DNA of 21,317 bases from UBA11524 sp964542315 (GCA_964542315.1 CAZIUA010000048.1:1-21317); one strand, 5' to 3'. Numbered from the stretch's first letter, positions 5,731 through 14,076 are shown. A program made the numbers and translations. Notes: a model not told the origin generated them from the sequence alone.

Positions 5731-6777
5731 TCAGATGACGTCCGCCGCCTGCACCGTGCGGAAGGCCGCGGCGCGTCCCAGACGGTTCATGACGGCCAGG
5801 CCGACGCCCTCCGGCGGCACGACCTCGGAGAAGATCACGTCCATCTTCTCGTCATCCAGGCCGCGCAGGGTCGCAAACAGCCGGTGCGCCACCTCGGTGG
5901 GGTCATCCTTGCTGCCGATATCGTGGGGATGGCAGTCAGCCAGAGCCGCGACATGCTCGGTGAAGCACATCACGCAGGAGCGGTGGCTTTCGCCGGCCGC
6001 ATGGGCGTAGAGACGGCGAAGTGCCTCGACCACGGCGGATTCCTCGCCCTCGATCAGCGTGACCTGTCCATCGGGGGAGTAGTGCTTGTACATCATGCCC
6101 GGGGAGAGCGCCTTCTCGCCCTTCTGCAGCGGGCGCAGGACGCTTCCGGCCACGTCCACCTCACCCAGGACGCCTTCCAGCATGGCCTTGGTGATCCCGC
6201 CGGGACGCAGGATGCACGGGCGCTCGCCAGCCAGGGAGATCACGGTGGACTCCAAGCCGACATCGCAGTCGCCGCCGTCGAGGATGAGCGGGATGCGGCC
6301 ATCCATATCGTCAAAGACGTGGCGAGCGCTGGTGGGGCTGGGCTTGCCGGACCGGTTGGCACTGGGGGCAGCGATGGGCAGATCGCAGGCGCGCAGGAGC
6401 GCCGCCGCCACCGGATGGGAGGGCATGCGAACCGCCACGGTCTCCAGATTCGCCGTCACCTCATAGGGGATAGCCGCCTTTTTTGGCATGATGATGGTCA
6501 GCGGGCCGGGCCAGAAGGCGTCCATCAGGCGGATGGCCTGTTCGTCCACCACGCAGATGTCCTCCAGCTGCTGCCGGTCATGGATGTGGACGATGAGCGG
6601 ATTGTCCGCCGGACGCCCCTTGGCGGCGAAAATGTTCAGCACGGCCTCGCGGTCGAAGGCGTTCGCGCCCAGACCATACACCGTTTCGGTGGGGAAGGCG
6701 ACCAGCTGCCCCTCGGTGAGGAGGCGTGCGGCCAGGGCGAGGGAAGTGTCATTAGCGGGGAGAAGTTGGGTGTTCAT
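5731..6777 (-). CDS. ywlC: L-threonylcarbamoyladenylate synthase (Sua5/YwlC type)
   Basis: This 348-residue cytoplasmic enzyme makes threonylcarbamoyl-AMP from threonine, bicarbonate and ATP, the first step of the t6A37 modification of ANN-decoding tRNAs. The N-terminal YrdC-type domain (about 1-200) shows PTETVYGLG at 29-37 and KGRPADNPL at 53-61. The C-terminal part (about 210-348) is the Sua5 domain that marks the long form, as opposed to short TsaC. It follows prfA by 29 bases, and an AGAAGGG SD precedes the ATG. Proximity to prfA and prmC is typical of Bacillota and groups translation-fidelity functions. I see no oddity in motifs or length. Confidence 0.95.
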   Translation of the reverse strand: MNTQLLPANDTSLALAARLLTEGQLVAFPTETVYGLGANAFDREAVLNIFAAKGRPADNPLIVHIHDRQQLEDICVVDEQAIRLMDAFWPGPLTIIMPKKAAIPYEVTANLETVAVRMPSHPVAAALLRACDLPIAAPSANRSGKPSPTSARHVFDDMDGRIPLILDGGDCDVGLESTVISLAGERPCILRPGGITKAMLEGVLGEVDVAGSVLRPLQKGEKALSPGMMYKHYSPDGQVTLIEGEESAVVEALRRLYAHAAGESHRSCVMCFTEHVAALADCHPHDIGSKDDPTEVAHRLFATLRGLDDEKMDVIFSEVVPPEGVGLAVMNRLGRAAAFRTVQAADVI

Positions 6778-6806
6778 GCGGATCCCTTCTTTATCTTAGC
6801 GTAGGT

Positions 6807-7865
6807 TCAGTGCATCATGCGCAGCTTTTCCGCCTGTTCTTCGGCCTTGAGCGCGTCGATGATGGGGTCGAGGTCGCCGTCCATGATGTCCTGGATGGCA
6901 TAGAGGGTCAGCCCGATGCGATGGTCGGTGACGCGTCCCTCGTGGAAATTATAGGTGCGGATGCGTTCGGAGCGGTCGCCCGTGCCGACCTGCACACGGC
7001 GGTTTTCGGCGTAGGAGGCATCGGCCTCGGCGCGCATTTGTTCCAGCAGACGCGCGCGAAGCACCTGCATGGCGCGGTCGCGGTTCTTCAGCTGGCTTTT
7101 CTGATCCTGACAGGTGACGACGGTGCCGGTGGGCAGATGGGTGATGCGCACGGCGCTGTCAGTGGTGTTGACGCACTGTCCGCCGTGGCCGGTGGAGCGA
7201 TAGACGTCGATGCGGATGTCCTTGGGGTCGATGGTGAGGGCGACCTCCTCCGCCTCGGGGAGGACGGCGACGGTGCAGGTGGACGTCTGGCGCTTGCCAT
7301 TGGCATCCGTGACGGGGATGCGCTGGACGCGATGCACGCCGCTTTCATATTTCATCCGGGCGAAGGCACCGCTCCCCACGATGGAGAAGCAGCATTCCTT
7401 TACGCCGCCAAGCTCCGTGTCCTGGGTGTATACCGGCTCCACGCGGAAGCCACGGCGTTCGGCATAGCGGCTGTACATGCGCACCAGATCAGCGGCGAAA
7501 AGGCAGCTTTCCTCGCCGCCGGCGCCGCCGCGGATCTCCATGATGACATTGTGCTCGTCATCCGGGTCGCAGGGCAGCAGGAGGATGCGCAATTCCTGTT
7601 TCAGCTTGGCCTTTTGCGGCAGGAGCGTGTCCAGCTCCTCCTGTGCCAGGTCGGCCAGATCCGGATCGGCACGCATTTCCTCCGCCTGAGCGATGTGGCT
7701 GCAAAGCGCCTGATACCGCGACCAGGCCTCCGCTTGGGGCGCAAGGGCCGCACGTTCCTTCAGGCAGGCCTGATACCGCGCCGTATCTGCGATGATCTCC
7801 GGCTGGACGATGGCCTCGTTCAGCTCCTCGTACCGGGCGGTGATCCACTCATATTTCTCGATCAT
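6807..7865 (-). CDS. prfA: Peptide chain release factor 1
   Basis: This 352-residue factor recognises UAA and UAG stop codons in the ribosomal A site and triggers peptide release. The GGQ motif that reaches the peptidyl-transferase centre is at 228-230 (STGHGGQCVN), and the RF1 codon-recognition tripeptide appears as P184-V-T186. The N-terminal 100 residues are the charged helical domain 1. The start is set at ATG 7865 because that overlaps the prmC stop (ATGA) and gives the normal N-terminus and length; a longer in-frame extension to 7946 lies wholly inside prmC. Being coupled to prmC matters because PrmC methylates the GGQ glutamine of this protein. Confidence 0.97.
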   Translation of the reverse strand: MIEKYEWITARYEELNEAIVQPEIIADTARYQACLKERAALAPQAEAWSRYQALCSHIAQAEEMRADPDLADLAQEELDTLLPQKAKLKQELRILLLPCDPDDEHNVIMEIRGGAGGEESCLFAADLVRMYSRYAERRGFRVEPVYTQDTELGGVKECCFSIVGSGAFARMKYESGVHRVQRIPVTDANGKRQTSTCTVAVLPEAEEVALTIDPKDIRIDVYRSTGHGGQCVNTTDSAVRITHLPTGTVVTCQDQKSQLKNRDRAMQVLRARLLEQMRAEADASYAENRRVQVGTGDRSERIRTYNFHEGRVTDHRIGLTLYAIQDIMDGDLDPIIDALKAEEQAEKLRMMH

Positions 7866-8701
7866 GACAGCCTCGCTTCGACGATTCGTGGGATGTGCTG
7901 ATAGTCCTCGTGGATAGCAACGCGGGTCAGGCCGGCATCCTGGCACAGCACCATGACGGCCTCCGACTGGTCATAGCCGACCTCCATCAGGAGCGTTCCG
8001 CCGCTGGCAAGACGCGTCGGGGCTTCCTGAGCGATGCGGCGGTAGAAGTCCAGGCCGTCCGCACCGCCATCCAGGGCCATGAGGGGCTCACGGCGGACTT
8101 CCTCCTGTAAGGTCAGGCAGTCCTGCGCGGGAATGTAGGGCGGATTGGACACGATCACGCTGAAGCGCAGGTCGGTCGGCACGGCGGCGAACAGATCCCC
8201 CTGATGCAGGGTGATGCGCGCCTGCAGGCGTTCGGCATTCAGCCGGGTGACGCACAAGGCGCCCTCGGAGAGATCGGCAGCATGCACCTGCGCACGGGGC
8301 TCGCCCAGGGCCAGCGAAACGGCCAGACAGCCGCTGCCGCAGCATAGATCCAGCGCGACAGGGGAGGCTTCCGCATGCAGGAGGGCGATGGCGCGCTCGG
8401 CCAGCAATTCGGTCTCAGGGCGGGGGATGAGCACGCGGTCGTCCACATGGAAATCGCGCCCGAGGAAGCTCTGCACGCCCGTCAGGTACTGCAGGGGGAT
8501 GCGGTGCTTGCGCTTTTCGCACAGCGTGCGGAAACGCTCCTCATCAGCCAAAGAAACCTGCGACCAACTGTCCAGCCGCAGGTTCATGGGGTTCTGTCCG
8601 GTGATATGGGCCAGCAGGAGGGACGCGTCGATCTCCGCATCGGGGACGGAGGCCTCCCGCAGCTCCGCCGCCATCAGCCGGAGCAGCTCACGAGGGGTCA
8701 T
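7862..8701 (-). CDS. prmC: Release factor glutamine N5-methyltransferase
   Basis: This 279-residue SAM-dependent methyltransferase modifies the glutamine of the GGQ motif in release factors, raising termination efficiency. The N-terminal helical domain (about 1-90) is followed by the class I methyltransferase core: DLCCGSGCLAVSLA from residue 118 binds SAM and N186-P-P-Y189 is the catalytic NPPY motif. Its ATG overlaps the stop codon of the DUF1385 gene and its stop overlaps the start of prfA, so three genes are translationally coupled. The length and motifs are normal for the family. Confidence 0.96.
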   Translation of the reverse strand: MTPRELLRLMAAELREASVPDAEIDASLLLAHITGQNPMNLRLDSWSQVSLADEERFRTLCEKRKHRIPLQYLTGVQSFLGRDFHVDDRVLIPRPETELLAERAIALLHAEASPVALDLCCGSGCLAVSLALGEPRAQVHAADLSEGALCVTRLNAERLQARITLHQGDLFAAVPTDLRFSVIVSNPPYIPAQDCLTLQEEVRREPLMALDGGADGLDFYRRIAQEAPTRLASGGTLLMEVGYDQSEAVMVLCQDAGLTRVAIHEDYQHIPRIVEARLS

Positions 8702-9762
8702 TCCGCCGCCTCCGCAGGGAATTCATAGCCCTTTTCGGACTGCTTGTAGTCCGTCAGGATGGCCCATCCCTCGGGGGTGAGGGGCGCATTCTTGGGCAGG
8801 CCGTGGAGGGCGACGTTCATGGAGACGATGGCGACCTCCAGCATGCTCTCGTCGGGCTGCTTGGTGGTCAGGCGCTGCATCTGCAGGCCGGGCCAGCGGG
8901 CGATGCGGGTGAACTTGTTATCCTTGTGCGCCAGACCCTTGAGCACCTCGTAGCTCACGCCGGCCACCACGGGCAGCATGGCCAGATGCAGCAGGAAACG
9001 GGGCAGGAAGTCCGCAATGTCGCGGCCGACAAAGAGGAAGAGGATCATGCTGATGATCATGACGATGAGCATGAACGCGGTGCCGCAGCGGGGGTGCAGG
9101 GTGGTGAACTGCTGGGCGTTTTCGGGGGTGAGGGGGAGGTCATGCTCGTTGCAGTAGACGGTCTTGTGTTCCGCGCCGTGATACTGGAAGGTGCGGCGGA
9201 TATCGGGCATCAGGCCGATGAGCGCCATATAGGCGATGAGGATGATGACCTTCGTCAGGCCGCCGACAACGGTGACGACGACGCCCTTCCAGGCCTCGGA
9301 GGACGCAGCCTCAGCCGCCTGCTGGAAGCCGATCAGCCGTCCGGTGAGCCATTCCACACCGGCAGGCAGGGCAATGAACAGCCCTGCGGCCATGATCACG
9401 GCCATGACGATGGCCACGGCCATCACGACCTTGTCGATATTCTTGCCCAGCTTTTCCGCCAGCCACTTTTCGAACTTGCTGGGTTCCTCTTCGTACTCTT
9501 CGCCCAGCATCTTCATGGAGTCCTCCAGTGTGGACATGCCCATGCCCAGCATGCTGCACATATTGACCACACCGCGGATGATGGGCCAGCCGAGCCACTT
9601 GTGCTTCCTGGCGGCAGGGGTGTACTCCTTGCGCTGGACGACCATGGTGCCGTCAGTGCGGCGGACGGTGATGGCGATGGCGTCGGGGGACTTCATCATC
9701 ACGCCTTCCAGCACTGCCTGGCCGCCGATATCCACGCGGGGGCAGCTCTTCGTTTCGGACAT
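8698..9762 (-). CDS. DUF1385 membrane protein (YqhQ-like)
   Basis: This 354-residue membrane protein belongs to DUF1385, a family common in Bacillota and other bacteria with no established biochemical role. The conserved N-terminal segment IGGQAVLEGVMMKSP (residues 12-26) and the internal YHGAEHKT motif are family hallmarks; hydrophobic segments lie in the middle and C-terminal half. Two CxxH/HPRCGT-like stretches around the membrane segments are also conserved in the family. The ATG at 9762 is chosen for the AAGAAGG SD upstream; an earlier in-frame ATG at 9795 would add 11 non-conserved residues. It heads the prmC-prfA-ywlC operon, a common association whose meaning is unknown. Confidence 0.9.
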   Translation of the reverse strand: MSETKSCPRVDIGGQAVLEGVMMKSPDAIAITVRRTDGTMVVQRKEYTPAARKHKWLGWPIIRGVVNMCSMLGMGMSTLEDSMKMLGEEYEEEPSKFEKWLAEKLGKNIDKVVMAVAIVMAVIMAAGLFIALPAGVEWLTGRLIGFQQAAEAASSEAWKGVVVTVVGGLTKVIILIAYMALIGLMPDIRRTFQYHGAEHKTVYCNEHDLPLTPENAQQFTTLHPRCGTAFMLIVMIISMILFLFVGRDIADFLPRFLLHLAMLPVVAGVSYEVLKGLAHKDNKFTRIARWPGLQMQRLTTKQPDESMLEVAIVSMNVALHGLPKNAPLTPEGWAILTDYKQSEKGYEFPAEAAE

Positions 9763-9826
9763 AATATACCTTCTTTCTGCACGGGTGTGCGGCAAATCAT
9801 TGTTACGGACGGAGCAGACTCCACCA

Positions 9827-9856
9827 AATATATGATATTCGCCCTATCCGGGTGAA
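9827..9856 (-). promoter_or_regulatory. Possible promoter for the DUF1385-prmC-prfA operon
   Basis: On the minus strand TTCACC (9856-9851) and TATATT (9832-9827) are spaced by 18 bp, about 65 bases before the DUF1385 start. The match is moderate and the choice is by eye. Confidence 0.4.
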
Positions 9857-9890
9857 TTCCTGCCTTTCCGGCGGAAATGCTGAAAATTGG

Positions 9891-9925
9891 GCAAAAAGAA
9901 AACAGACCGCCGCGAGGGCGATCTG
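9891..9925 (-). terminator. Terminator of rpmE
   Basis: On the minus strand arms 9925-9917 and 9911-9903 form a 9-bp stem (one G-U) with a 5-base loop, followed by a T-rich run (ttttcttttt, 9902-9893). It lies about 60 bases past the rpmE stop and separates rpmE from the DUF1385 operon. Confidence 0.8.
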
Positions 9926-9985
9926 TCATCTGCAATCTCATCTGATCGGAAGCGATGAGCCTTCGTAATGACTTTATGAGAAGCC

Positions 9986-10186
9986 TTACTGGAGGCCGAA
10001 ACGCTTCTTGAAACGATCGACGCGTCCGCCGGTATCGACCAGCTTCTGCTTGCCGGTGTAGAAGGGATGGCACTTGGAGCAGATATCCACCTTCAGTTCC
10101 TTCTTGGTAGAACCGGTCTCAAACGTCTCACCGCACACGCAGCGAACGATGCACTTGCCGTAGTTGGGATGGATCTTTTCCTTCAT
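9986..10186 (-). CDS. rpmE: 50S ribosomal protein L31 (zinc-binding form)
   Basis: This 66-residue protein is part of the large ribosomal subunit, bridging to the 30S head. The zinc ribbon cysteines C16, C18, C36 and C39 are all present, so this is the zinc-containing (C+) paralogue, not the zinc-independent type induced under zinc starvation. An AGAGGTG SD precedes the ATG. The gene has its own promoter and terminator and is thus monocistronic. Length and residues are normal. Confidence 0.97.
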   Translation of the reverse strand: MKEKIHPNYGKCIVRCVCGETFETGSTKKELKVDICSKCHPFYTGKQKLVDTGGRVDRFKKRFGLQ

Positions 10187-10239
10187 TGCGATTTCACCTC
10201 TTTCGCGTATGCAATGATCGGCGATATGCCGCGAGTCTT

Positions 10240-10268
10240 ATTGTAGCATATTCGCCGATGGAATGCAA
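10240..10268 (-). promoter_or_regulatory. rpmE promoter inside an inverted repeat
   Basis: On the minus strand TTGCAT (10268-10263) and TACAAT (10245-10240) are spaced by exactly 17 bp. The -10 is flanked by a 12-base inverted repeat: left arm 10217-10228, right arm 10247-10259 with one extra base, 18 bases apart. The right arm lies in the promoter spacer and the left arm just past the start site, a layout fitting a repressor operator. Confidence 0.75.
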
Positions 10269-10321
10269 GTGTTTTTTTCGCTTTCCTGGCAGGAAATTAT
10301 GCGAAGGGGACCAACTGGAAT

Positions 10322-10350
10322 GAAAAACCCCTTTCCGGGGTGGAAAGGGG
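10322..10350 (-). terminator. Terminator of rpsU
   Basis: On the minus strand a perfect 9-bp stem (10350-10342 with 10336-10328), 5-base loop, then five T's (10327-10323). It begins about 20 bases past the rpsU stop. It separates rpsU from rpmE. Confidence 0.9.
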
Positions 10351-10371
10351 ATGTTCCTTCGTAAAGAAAGA

Positions 10372-10545
10372 TCAATACTTGCGCTTGCGAGCCGCTTCAG
10401 CCTTCTTCTTGCGCTTCACGCTGGGCTTCTCGTAATGCTCACGCTTACGGACCTCCTGGATGACGCCTGCGCGGGCGCACTGACGCTTGAAGCGCTTCAG
10501 GGCGCTCTCCAGGGATTCGTTCTCACGGACGCGTACCTCGGACAC
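10372..10545 (-). CDS. rpsU: 30S ribosomal protein S21
   Basis: This 57-residue, highly basic small-subunit protein sits near the anti-Shine-Dalgarno region of 16S rRNA and helps initiation. Translation from GTG at 10545 gives MSEVRVRENESLESALKRFK, the standard S21 N-terminus, and a Lys/Arg-rich C-terminal tail ending KRKY. The SD (AAAGGAGGG, 10560-10552) is near ideal at 6-base spacing, fixing the GTG start. It follows the HIT gene by 180 bases but has its own strong promoter and terminator, so it can be expressed apart from the prmA operon. Confidence 0.96.
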   Translation of the reverse strand: MSEVRVRENESLESALKRFKRQCARAGVIQEVRKREHYEKPSVKRKKKAEAARKRKY

Positions 10546-10619
10546 TGTTCTCCCTCCTTTCGCTCATCTCGCCTTGACATCAGCCAAATAGACAGACGGA
10601 TGGCGAAAACCGTATAGCC

Positions 10620-10648
10620 ATTATATCAAAAACATGGCCGCTCGTCAA
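10620..10648 (-). promoter_or_regulatory. Promoter of rpsU
   Basis: On the minus strand TTGACG (10648-10643), a 17-bp spacer and perfect TATAAT (10625-10620). The transcript would have about 65 bases of 5' UTR. Further upstream (10650-10725) is an AT-rich stretch after the HIT stop with no clear terminator. Confidence 0.85.
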
Positions 10649-10725
10649 TCCCTGAATTCGCGTTTTTTTCGATATTTTTTGTCAAAACAGCGCGAAAAGG
10701 TGGAAAATCAGGTCATTTTGCGTTC

Positions 10726-11067
10726 TCAGTCCATTTTTTCGGAGAGCTGCTTGCCGCCCAGGACGTGGAAGTGCAGGTGGGGGACGCTCTGGCAGGCATC
10801 GGCGCCGCAGTTGGAGACCACGCGGTAGCCGCCGGTCAGCCCATCGAGGTCGGCGACCTTCTTCACCGTGCGCAGGCAGGCGGCCAGCGTCGCGTCATCC
10901 ACCTCATCGACGGCGGACATGCCGCTGACGTGGGCCTTGGGGATCACCAGCACATGGGTGGGCGCCATGGGGGCGATATCGCGGAAGGCGTAGGTCTTTT
11001 CGTCCTCATACACGCAGGTGGAAGGGATCTCGCCCTTGATGATCTTGCAGAACAGACAGTTTTCCAT
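10726..11067 (-). CDS. HIT family protein (HinT-like purine nucleoside phosphoramidase)
   Basis: This 113-residue histidine triad protein is expected to hydrolyse AMP-linked phosphoramidates such as aminoacyl-AMP-like adducts in the cytoplasm. The catalytic triad H97-L-H99-F-H101-V is intact, with HVLVIPKAHVSG (38-49) upstream; C4 and C7 form a zinc-type N-terminal pair common in HinT. Length is typical. It follows mtaB by 21 bases and has an AAGGAGG SD, so it belongs to the prmA-rsmE-mtaB operon. The exact natural substrate is unknown for most family members. Confidence 0.93.
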   Translation of the reverse strand: MENCLFCKIIKGEIPSTCVYEDEKTYAFRDIAPMAPTHVLVIPKAHVSGMSAVDEVDDATLAACLRTVKKVADLDGLTGGYRVVSNCGADACQSVPHLHFHVLGGKQLSEKMD

Positions 11068-11088
11068 GGGGATGCCTCCTTCTTTGCT

Positions 11089-12384
11089 TCAGATGATCTC
11101 GCCGCGCATGCCCTCAGCGGAGGAGCCGGTCAGGCGGACGGTCACGATCCGTCCGGGGACGCACGCGGGGCAGTCGGCGATGGTGACGAGGATGTATTCC
11201 GGGGTGTAGCCGTGCCACAGGCCGTCCAGCTGCTCCTCGATGAGCACGGTGGCGGTGCGGCCCAGCCACTGCTGCTGATAGGCGGCGGCGGTCTCCTCGC
11301 CCAGGGCAATCAGTTCGCGGGTGCGGCGTTCCTTCACGGCCTTCGAGAGCTGGCCGGGCATGACGGCGGCCTTCGTGCCTTCGCGGGGGGAATAGGGGAA
11401 GACGTGGATCTTGGCGTAGCCCACATCGCGGATGACCTGACGGGTCTCCTCGTATTCCGCCTCGGTCTCCCCGGGGAAGCAGGTCAGCACATCGGTGGTG
11501 AAGGCCGCCATGGGGAAGGCGGCGCGCAGGTTCGCCACCGCCTGCATGTACATATCCATGTTGTAGCGGCGCGCCATGCGGGCCAGCACGGTGTTGCTGC
11601 CGGATTGGAGCGCCAGATGGAACTGGGGGCAGACCTTCGGCAGGGCTGCCAGTGCCTGGGAGAATTCCACCGTGGCGATGGTGGGCTCCAGACTGCCCAG
11701 GCGGATGCGCTGGACGCCCTCGACCTCATGCACCGTGCGGATGGCATCCAGCAGGGTCGAGCCGTCGCCCAGATCGCGGCCATAGCTGGACAGGTGGATG
11801 CCCGTCAGCACAAGCTCGGTATAGCCGGCCTCAGTCAGGCGGATCGTTTCGGCGCGGATGGCCTCCAGGCTGCGGGAGCGGATCGGCCCGCGCACGCTGG
11901 GGATGATGCAGTAGGTGCAGTGGTTGTTGCAGCCCTCCTGGATTTTGAGGGTGGCACGGGTGTGCTCATCCTGGGCGGTGATGGTCAGCTCCTCAAAGGG
12001 GGTGGAGGTGTTGAGGTCATTCACCGCGCTGATGCAGGTGTTCTCCGCCACGGCCTTTTCCAGCAGCTCCACCACGCTGTCGCGGTGCTGGGTGCCGATG
12101 ATGAGCCGGGCGCCGGTCTCCAGCAGCTCGCTGCCCTTGCGCTGGGCGAGGCAGCCGGCGAGGATGATCTGGCTGTCGGGATGTTCCCGGCGGAGGCGGC
12201 GGGTGATCTGCAGGCTCTTTTTGTCGCCTGTGCCGGTGACGGTGCAGGTGTTGATGACATACACATCCGCCGCGGCCTCAAAGGGGACCACCTCATACCC
12301 GGCCTGGCGGAATTTCTCCAGCATGGCCTGGGTGTCGTATTGGTTGACCTTGCAGCCGAGGGTGTGGAAAGCAACGGTTTTCAT
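11089..12384 (-). CDS. mtaB: tRNA (t6A37) methylthiotransferase MtaB
   Basis: This 431-residue radical-SAM enzyme converts t6A37 to ms2t6A37 in ANN-decoding tRNAs. The N-terminal UPF0004 domain carries iron-sulfur cysteines C11, C47 and C78; the radical-SAM cluster motif CxxxCxxC is at C152, C156 and C159 (CNNHCTYC). The C-terminal 60-70 residues form a TRAM domain. The start at ATG 12384 is favoured over 12405 because it has a GGAG SD (12395-12392) with 7-base spacing, gives the family N-terminus MKTVAFHTLGCKVNQ and does not overlap rsmE. It works on the product of the t6A pathway, whose first enzyme (ywlC) is also in this window. Confidence 0.95.
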   Translation of the reverse strand: MKTVAFHTLGCKVNQYDTQAMLEKFRQAGYEVVPFEAAADVYVINTCTVTGTGDKKSLQITRRLRREHPDSQIILAGCLAQRKGSELLETGARLIIGTQHRDSVVELLEKAVAENTCISAVNDLNTSTPFEELTITAQDEHTRATLKIQEGCNNHCTYCIIPSVRGPIRSRSLEAIRAETIRLTEAGYTELVLTGIHLSSYGRDLGDGSTLLDAIRTVHEVEGVQRIRLGSLEPTIATVEFSQALAALPKVCPQFHLALQSGSNTVLARMARRYNMDMYMQAVANLRAAFPMAAFTTDVLTCFPGETEAEYEETRQVIRDVGYAKIHVFPYSPREGTKAAVMPGQLSKAVKERRTRELIALGEETAAAYQQQWLGRTATVLIEEQLDGLWHGYTPEYILVTIADCPACVPGRIVTVRLTGSSAEGMRGEII

Positions 12385-12388
12385 GGTT

Positions 12389-13123
12389 TCACTCCATATC
12401 GCCATAGAGGCAGAATAGGGCGCTCATGGCGCAAAGGCCGGCGGTCTCCGTGCGGAGGATGCGCGGGCCAAGGGTGACGGACTGGCAGGAAGCTTCCTTC
12501 ATCCGGGCGATCTCGTCAGCTGACATGCCGCCTTCCGGGCCGATGACGATAGCCAGGTCGGTCACGTCCGGGTGTTCCTGGTGGAAGCGGGCGAGGGAAT
12601 ACCCGCGCGCGTCCTCCCACGGGACGATGGCCGCGTCATGCGCTGTCAGACGGGTCAGCAGCTGCTTGAAGGAGATGGGCGCCTCCACCGGCATCATCTC
12701 GCACCGGCCGGACTGCTTGCACGCCTCGCGGGCGATCTTCTGCCAGCGCTCCTGCTTTTTGCGGCCGTCCTTGTCATTCAGCTGCACGACGCAGCGGCTC
12801 ATGGCGACCGGCACCACGCTGCAGGCGCCCAGCTCGACCGCCTTCTGCACGATCAGCTCCATCTTGTCCGCCTTGGGCAGCCCCTGATAGAGGGTGATGC
12901 GCAGCCTGGCCTCGGTGGAGGGCAGTTCACCGGTGATGCTGAGCTGCACCCCGCTGTCGGTGATGGCCGCGATCTGACCGGCATAGCGCTTCCCATCGGC
13001 AAAGAGCTCGCAACCCTCGCCGATCTTCATCCGCAGCACGCGGGTGGCATGGCGGGCGTCCTCCTCGCAGAGCCAGGCGGCGCCTTCGCACACGCCGCGC
13101 TCATCAGCATAAAAGCGGTGCAT
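12389..13123 (-). CDS. rsmE: 16S rRNA (uracil1498-N3)-methyltransferase
   Basis: This 244-residue SPOUT-class enzyme methylates N3 of U1498 in 16S rRNA. An N-terminal PUA-like RNA-binding domain (about 1-70) is followed by the knotted SAM-binding domain with GPEGG at 195-199 and LGPRILRTETA at 218-228. The ATG at 13123 shares a base with the prmA stop (TGATG) and has an AGGAGG SD (13137-13132) at 8 bases. A longer in-frame start at 13156 lies inside prmA and adds non-family residues. Translational coupling to prmA is common in Bacillota. Confidence 0.95.
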   Translation of the reverse strand: MHRFYADERGVCEGAAWLCEEDARHATRVLRMKIGEGCELFADGKRYAGQIAAITDSGVQLSITGELPSTEARLRITLYQGLPKADKMELIVQKAVELGACSVVPVAMSRCVVQLNDKDGRKKQERWQKIAREACKQSGRCEMMPVEAPISFKQLLTRLTAHDAAIVPWEDARGYSLARFHQEHPDVTDLAIVIGPEGGMSADEIARMKEASCQSVTLGPRILRTETAGLCAMSALFCLYGDME

Positions 13124-14076
13124 CAGTCGGGCCTCCTGGACAGGATCGCGACCCATTCGCCCTTGCGGCGGATCTCGAGGATGGTGTAGTTCGCCTCATT
13201 CAGCGCATTGACCACGTCCTGCTCGCGCTCCTTGATGATGCCGGAGCAGATGAACAGGCCGTCCTTGACGATGTGGCTGACCAGGGGCTTGGCGAACATG
13301 CAGATGACGTCCGCGATGATGTTGGCCACGCAGACCTCGCACACGCCGTCGGTGGATTCCAGCAGATTGCCCTCCACCGCGCGGATGACATGCTCCAGGT
13401 GGTTGTGTTCGACATTCTCCTTGGCGACCTTGACGGCAGTGGGATCGATGTCGATGGCCAGAACGTCCTCCGCACCCAGCATCGCTGCGCCGATGGCGAG
13501 GATGCCCGAGCCGGTGCCGACGTCGATGACGGAATGGACGGGCTGCTTGAGCATGACGTCCTCCAGCAGCTCCAGACACATGCCTGTGGTCTCATGCGTG
13601 CCGGAACCGAAGGCCATACCCGGATCGATCTCCATGACCAGATCATTCTCCTGCGCGTCATAGAGCTCCCAGGTGGGCTTGACCACCAGACGCTTGCCCG
13701 CGCGGAAGGGCTTGTAGAACTTCTTCCAGACCTCCGACCAGTCCTCGTCGTGGACGTTGACCGTGTTCATCTCCAGCGTGCCCATGTCGATGCCCAGATC
13801 GGCGGCCTTCAGCTCGGCCATGCGGTTCTTCAGGGCGCCCATGCGGTCGGCGAACTTTTCGTCTGGCTCGAACCAGGCATGCACCAGCACGTCCTCGGGG
13901 AGGGTGTTGACAAGGTTGGGATCAATGATCTCCCAATAGCCGTTGGGCTTATCGGGATCGGGGATGTCCGCGCGATCCTCCACCATGGTGCCGGTGGCGC
14001 CTTCGGTCATCATGGCCTCGGACACAATGTCCGCGCCTGCGGTGGTGGTGTGTATGGTCAGTTCGACCCAATCCAT
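13123..14076 (-). CDS. prmA: Ribosomal protein L11 methyltransferase
   Basis: This enzyme of about 317 residues methylates lysines and the N-terminus of ribosomal protein L11. The SAM-binding core shows DPGMAFGSGTHETT at 151-164 and DVGTGSG at 185-191, and an N-terminal substrate-binding domain precedes it. Two ATGs are close: 14085, only one base after GGAAG, and 14076, with normal 9-base spacing from that SD. I choose 14076 (MDWVELTIHT). It is the first gene of prmA-rsmE-mtaB-HIT. A strong promoter lies just upstream. Confidence 0.94.
   Translation of the reverse strand: MDWVELTIHTTTAGADIVSEAMMTEGATGTMVEDRADIPDPDKPNGYWEIIDPNLVNTLPEDVLVHAWFEPDEKFADRMGALKNRMAELKAADLGIDMGTLEMNTVNVHDEDWSEVWKKFYKPFRAGKRLVVKPTWELYDAQENDLVMEIDPGMAFGSGTHETTGMCLELLEDVMLKQPVHSVIDVGTGSGILAIGAAMLGAEDVLAIDIDPTAVKVAKENVEHNHLEHVIRAVEGNLLESTDGVCEVCVANIIADVICMFAKPLVSHIVKDGLFICSGIIKEREQDVVNALNEANYTILEIRRKGEWVAILSRRPD

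Noticed and set aside
5432..5738. Two short plus-strand frames after metI.
   Set aside because: They run through the metI terminator, lack SD sites and have no recognisable product.
9487..9560. Possible frameshift or domain fusion in the DUF1385 gene because of the acidic EEEYEEEP-like stretch.
   Set aside because: The frame is continuous and the family motifs on both sides are in order, so it is a normal variable loop.
10351..10617. 88-codon plus-strand frame between rpmE and the HIT gene.
   Set aside because: It runs antisense to rpsU, which is certain from its product and SD.
10765..12477. 570-codon plus-strand open frame opposite HIT and mtaB.
   Set aside because: It is antisense to two conserved genes, is rich in Gly/Ala/His repeats typical of mirror frames and has no SD.
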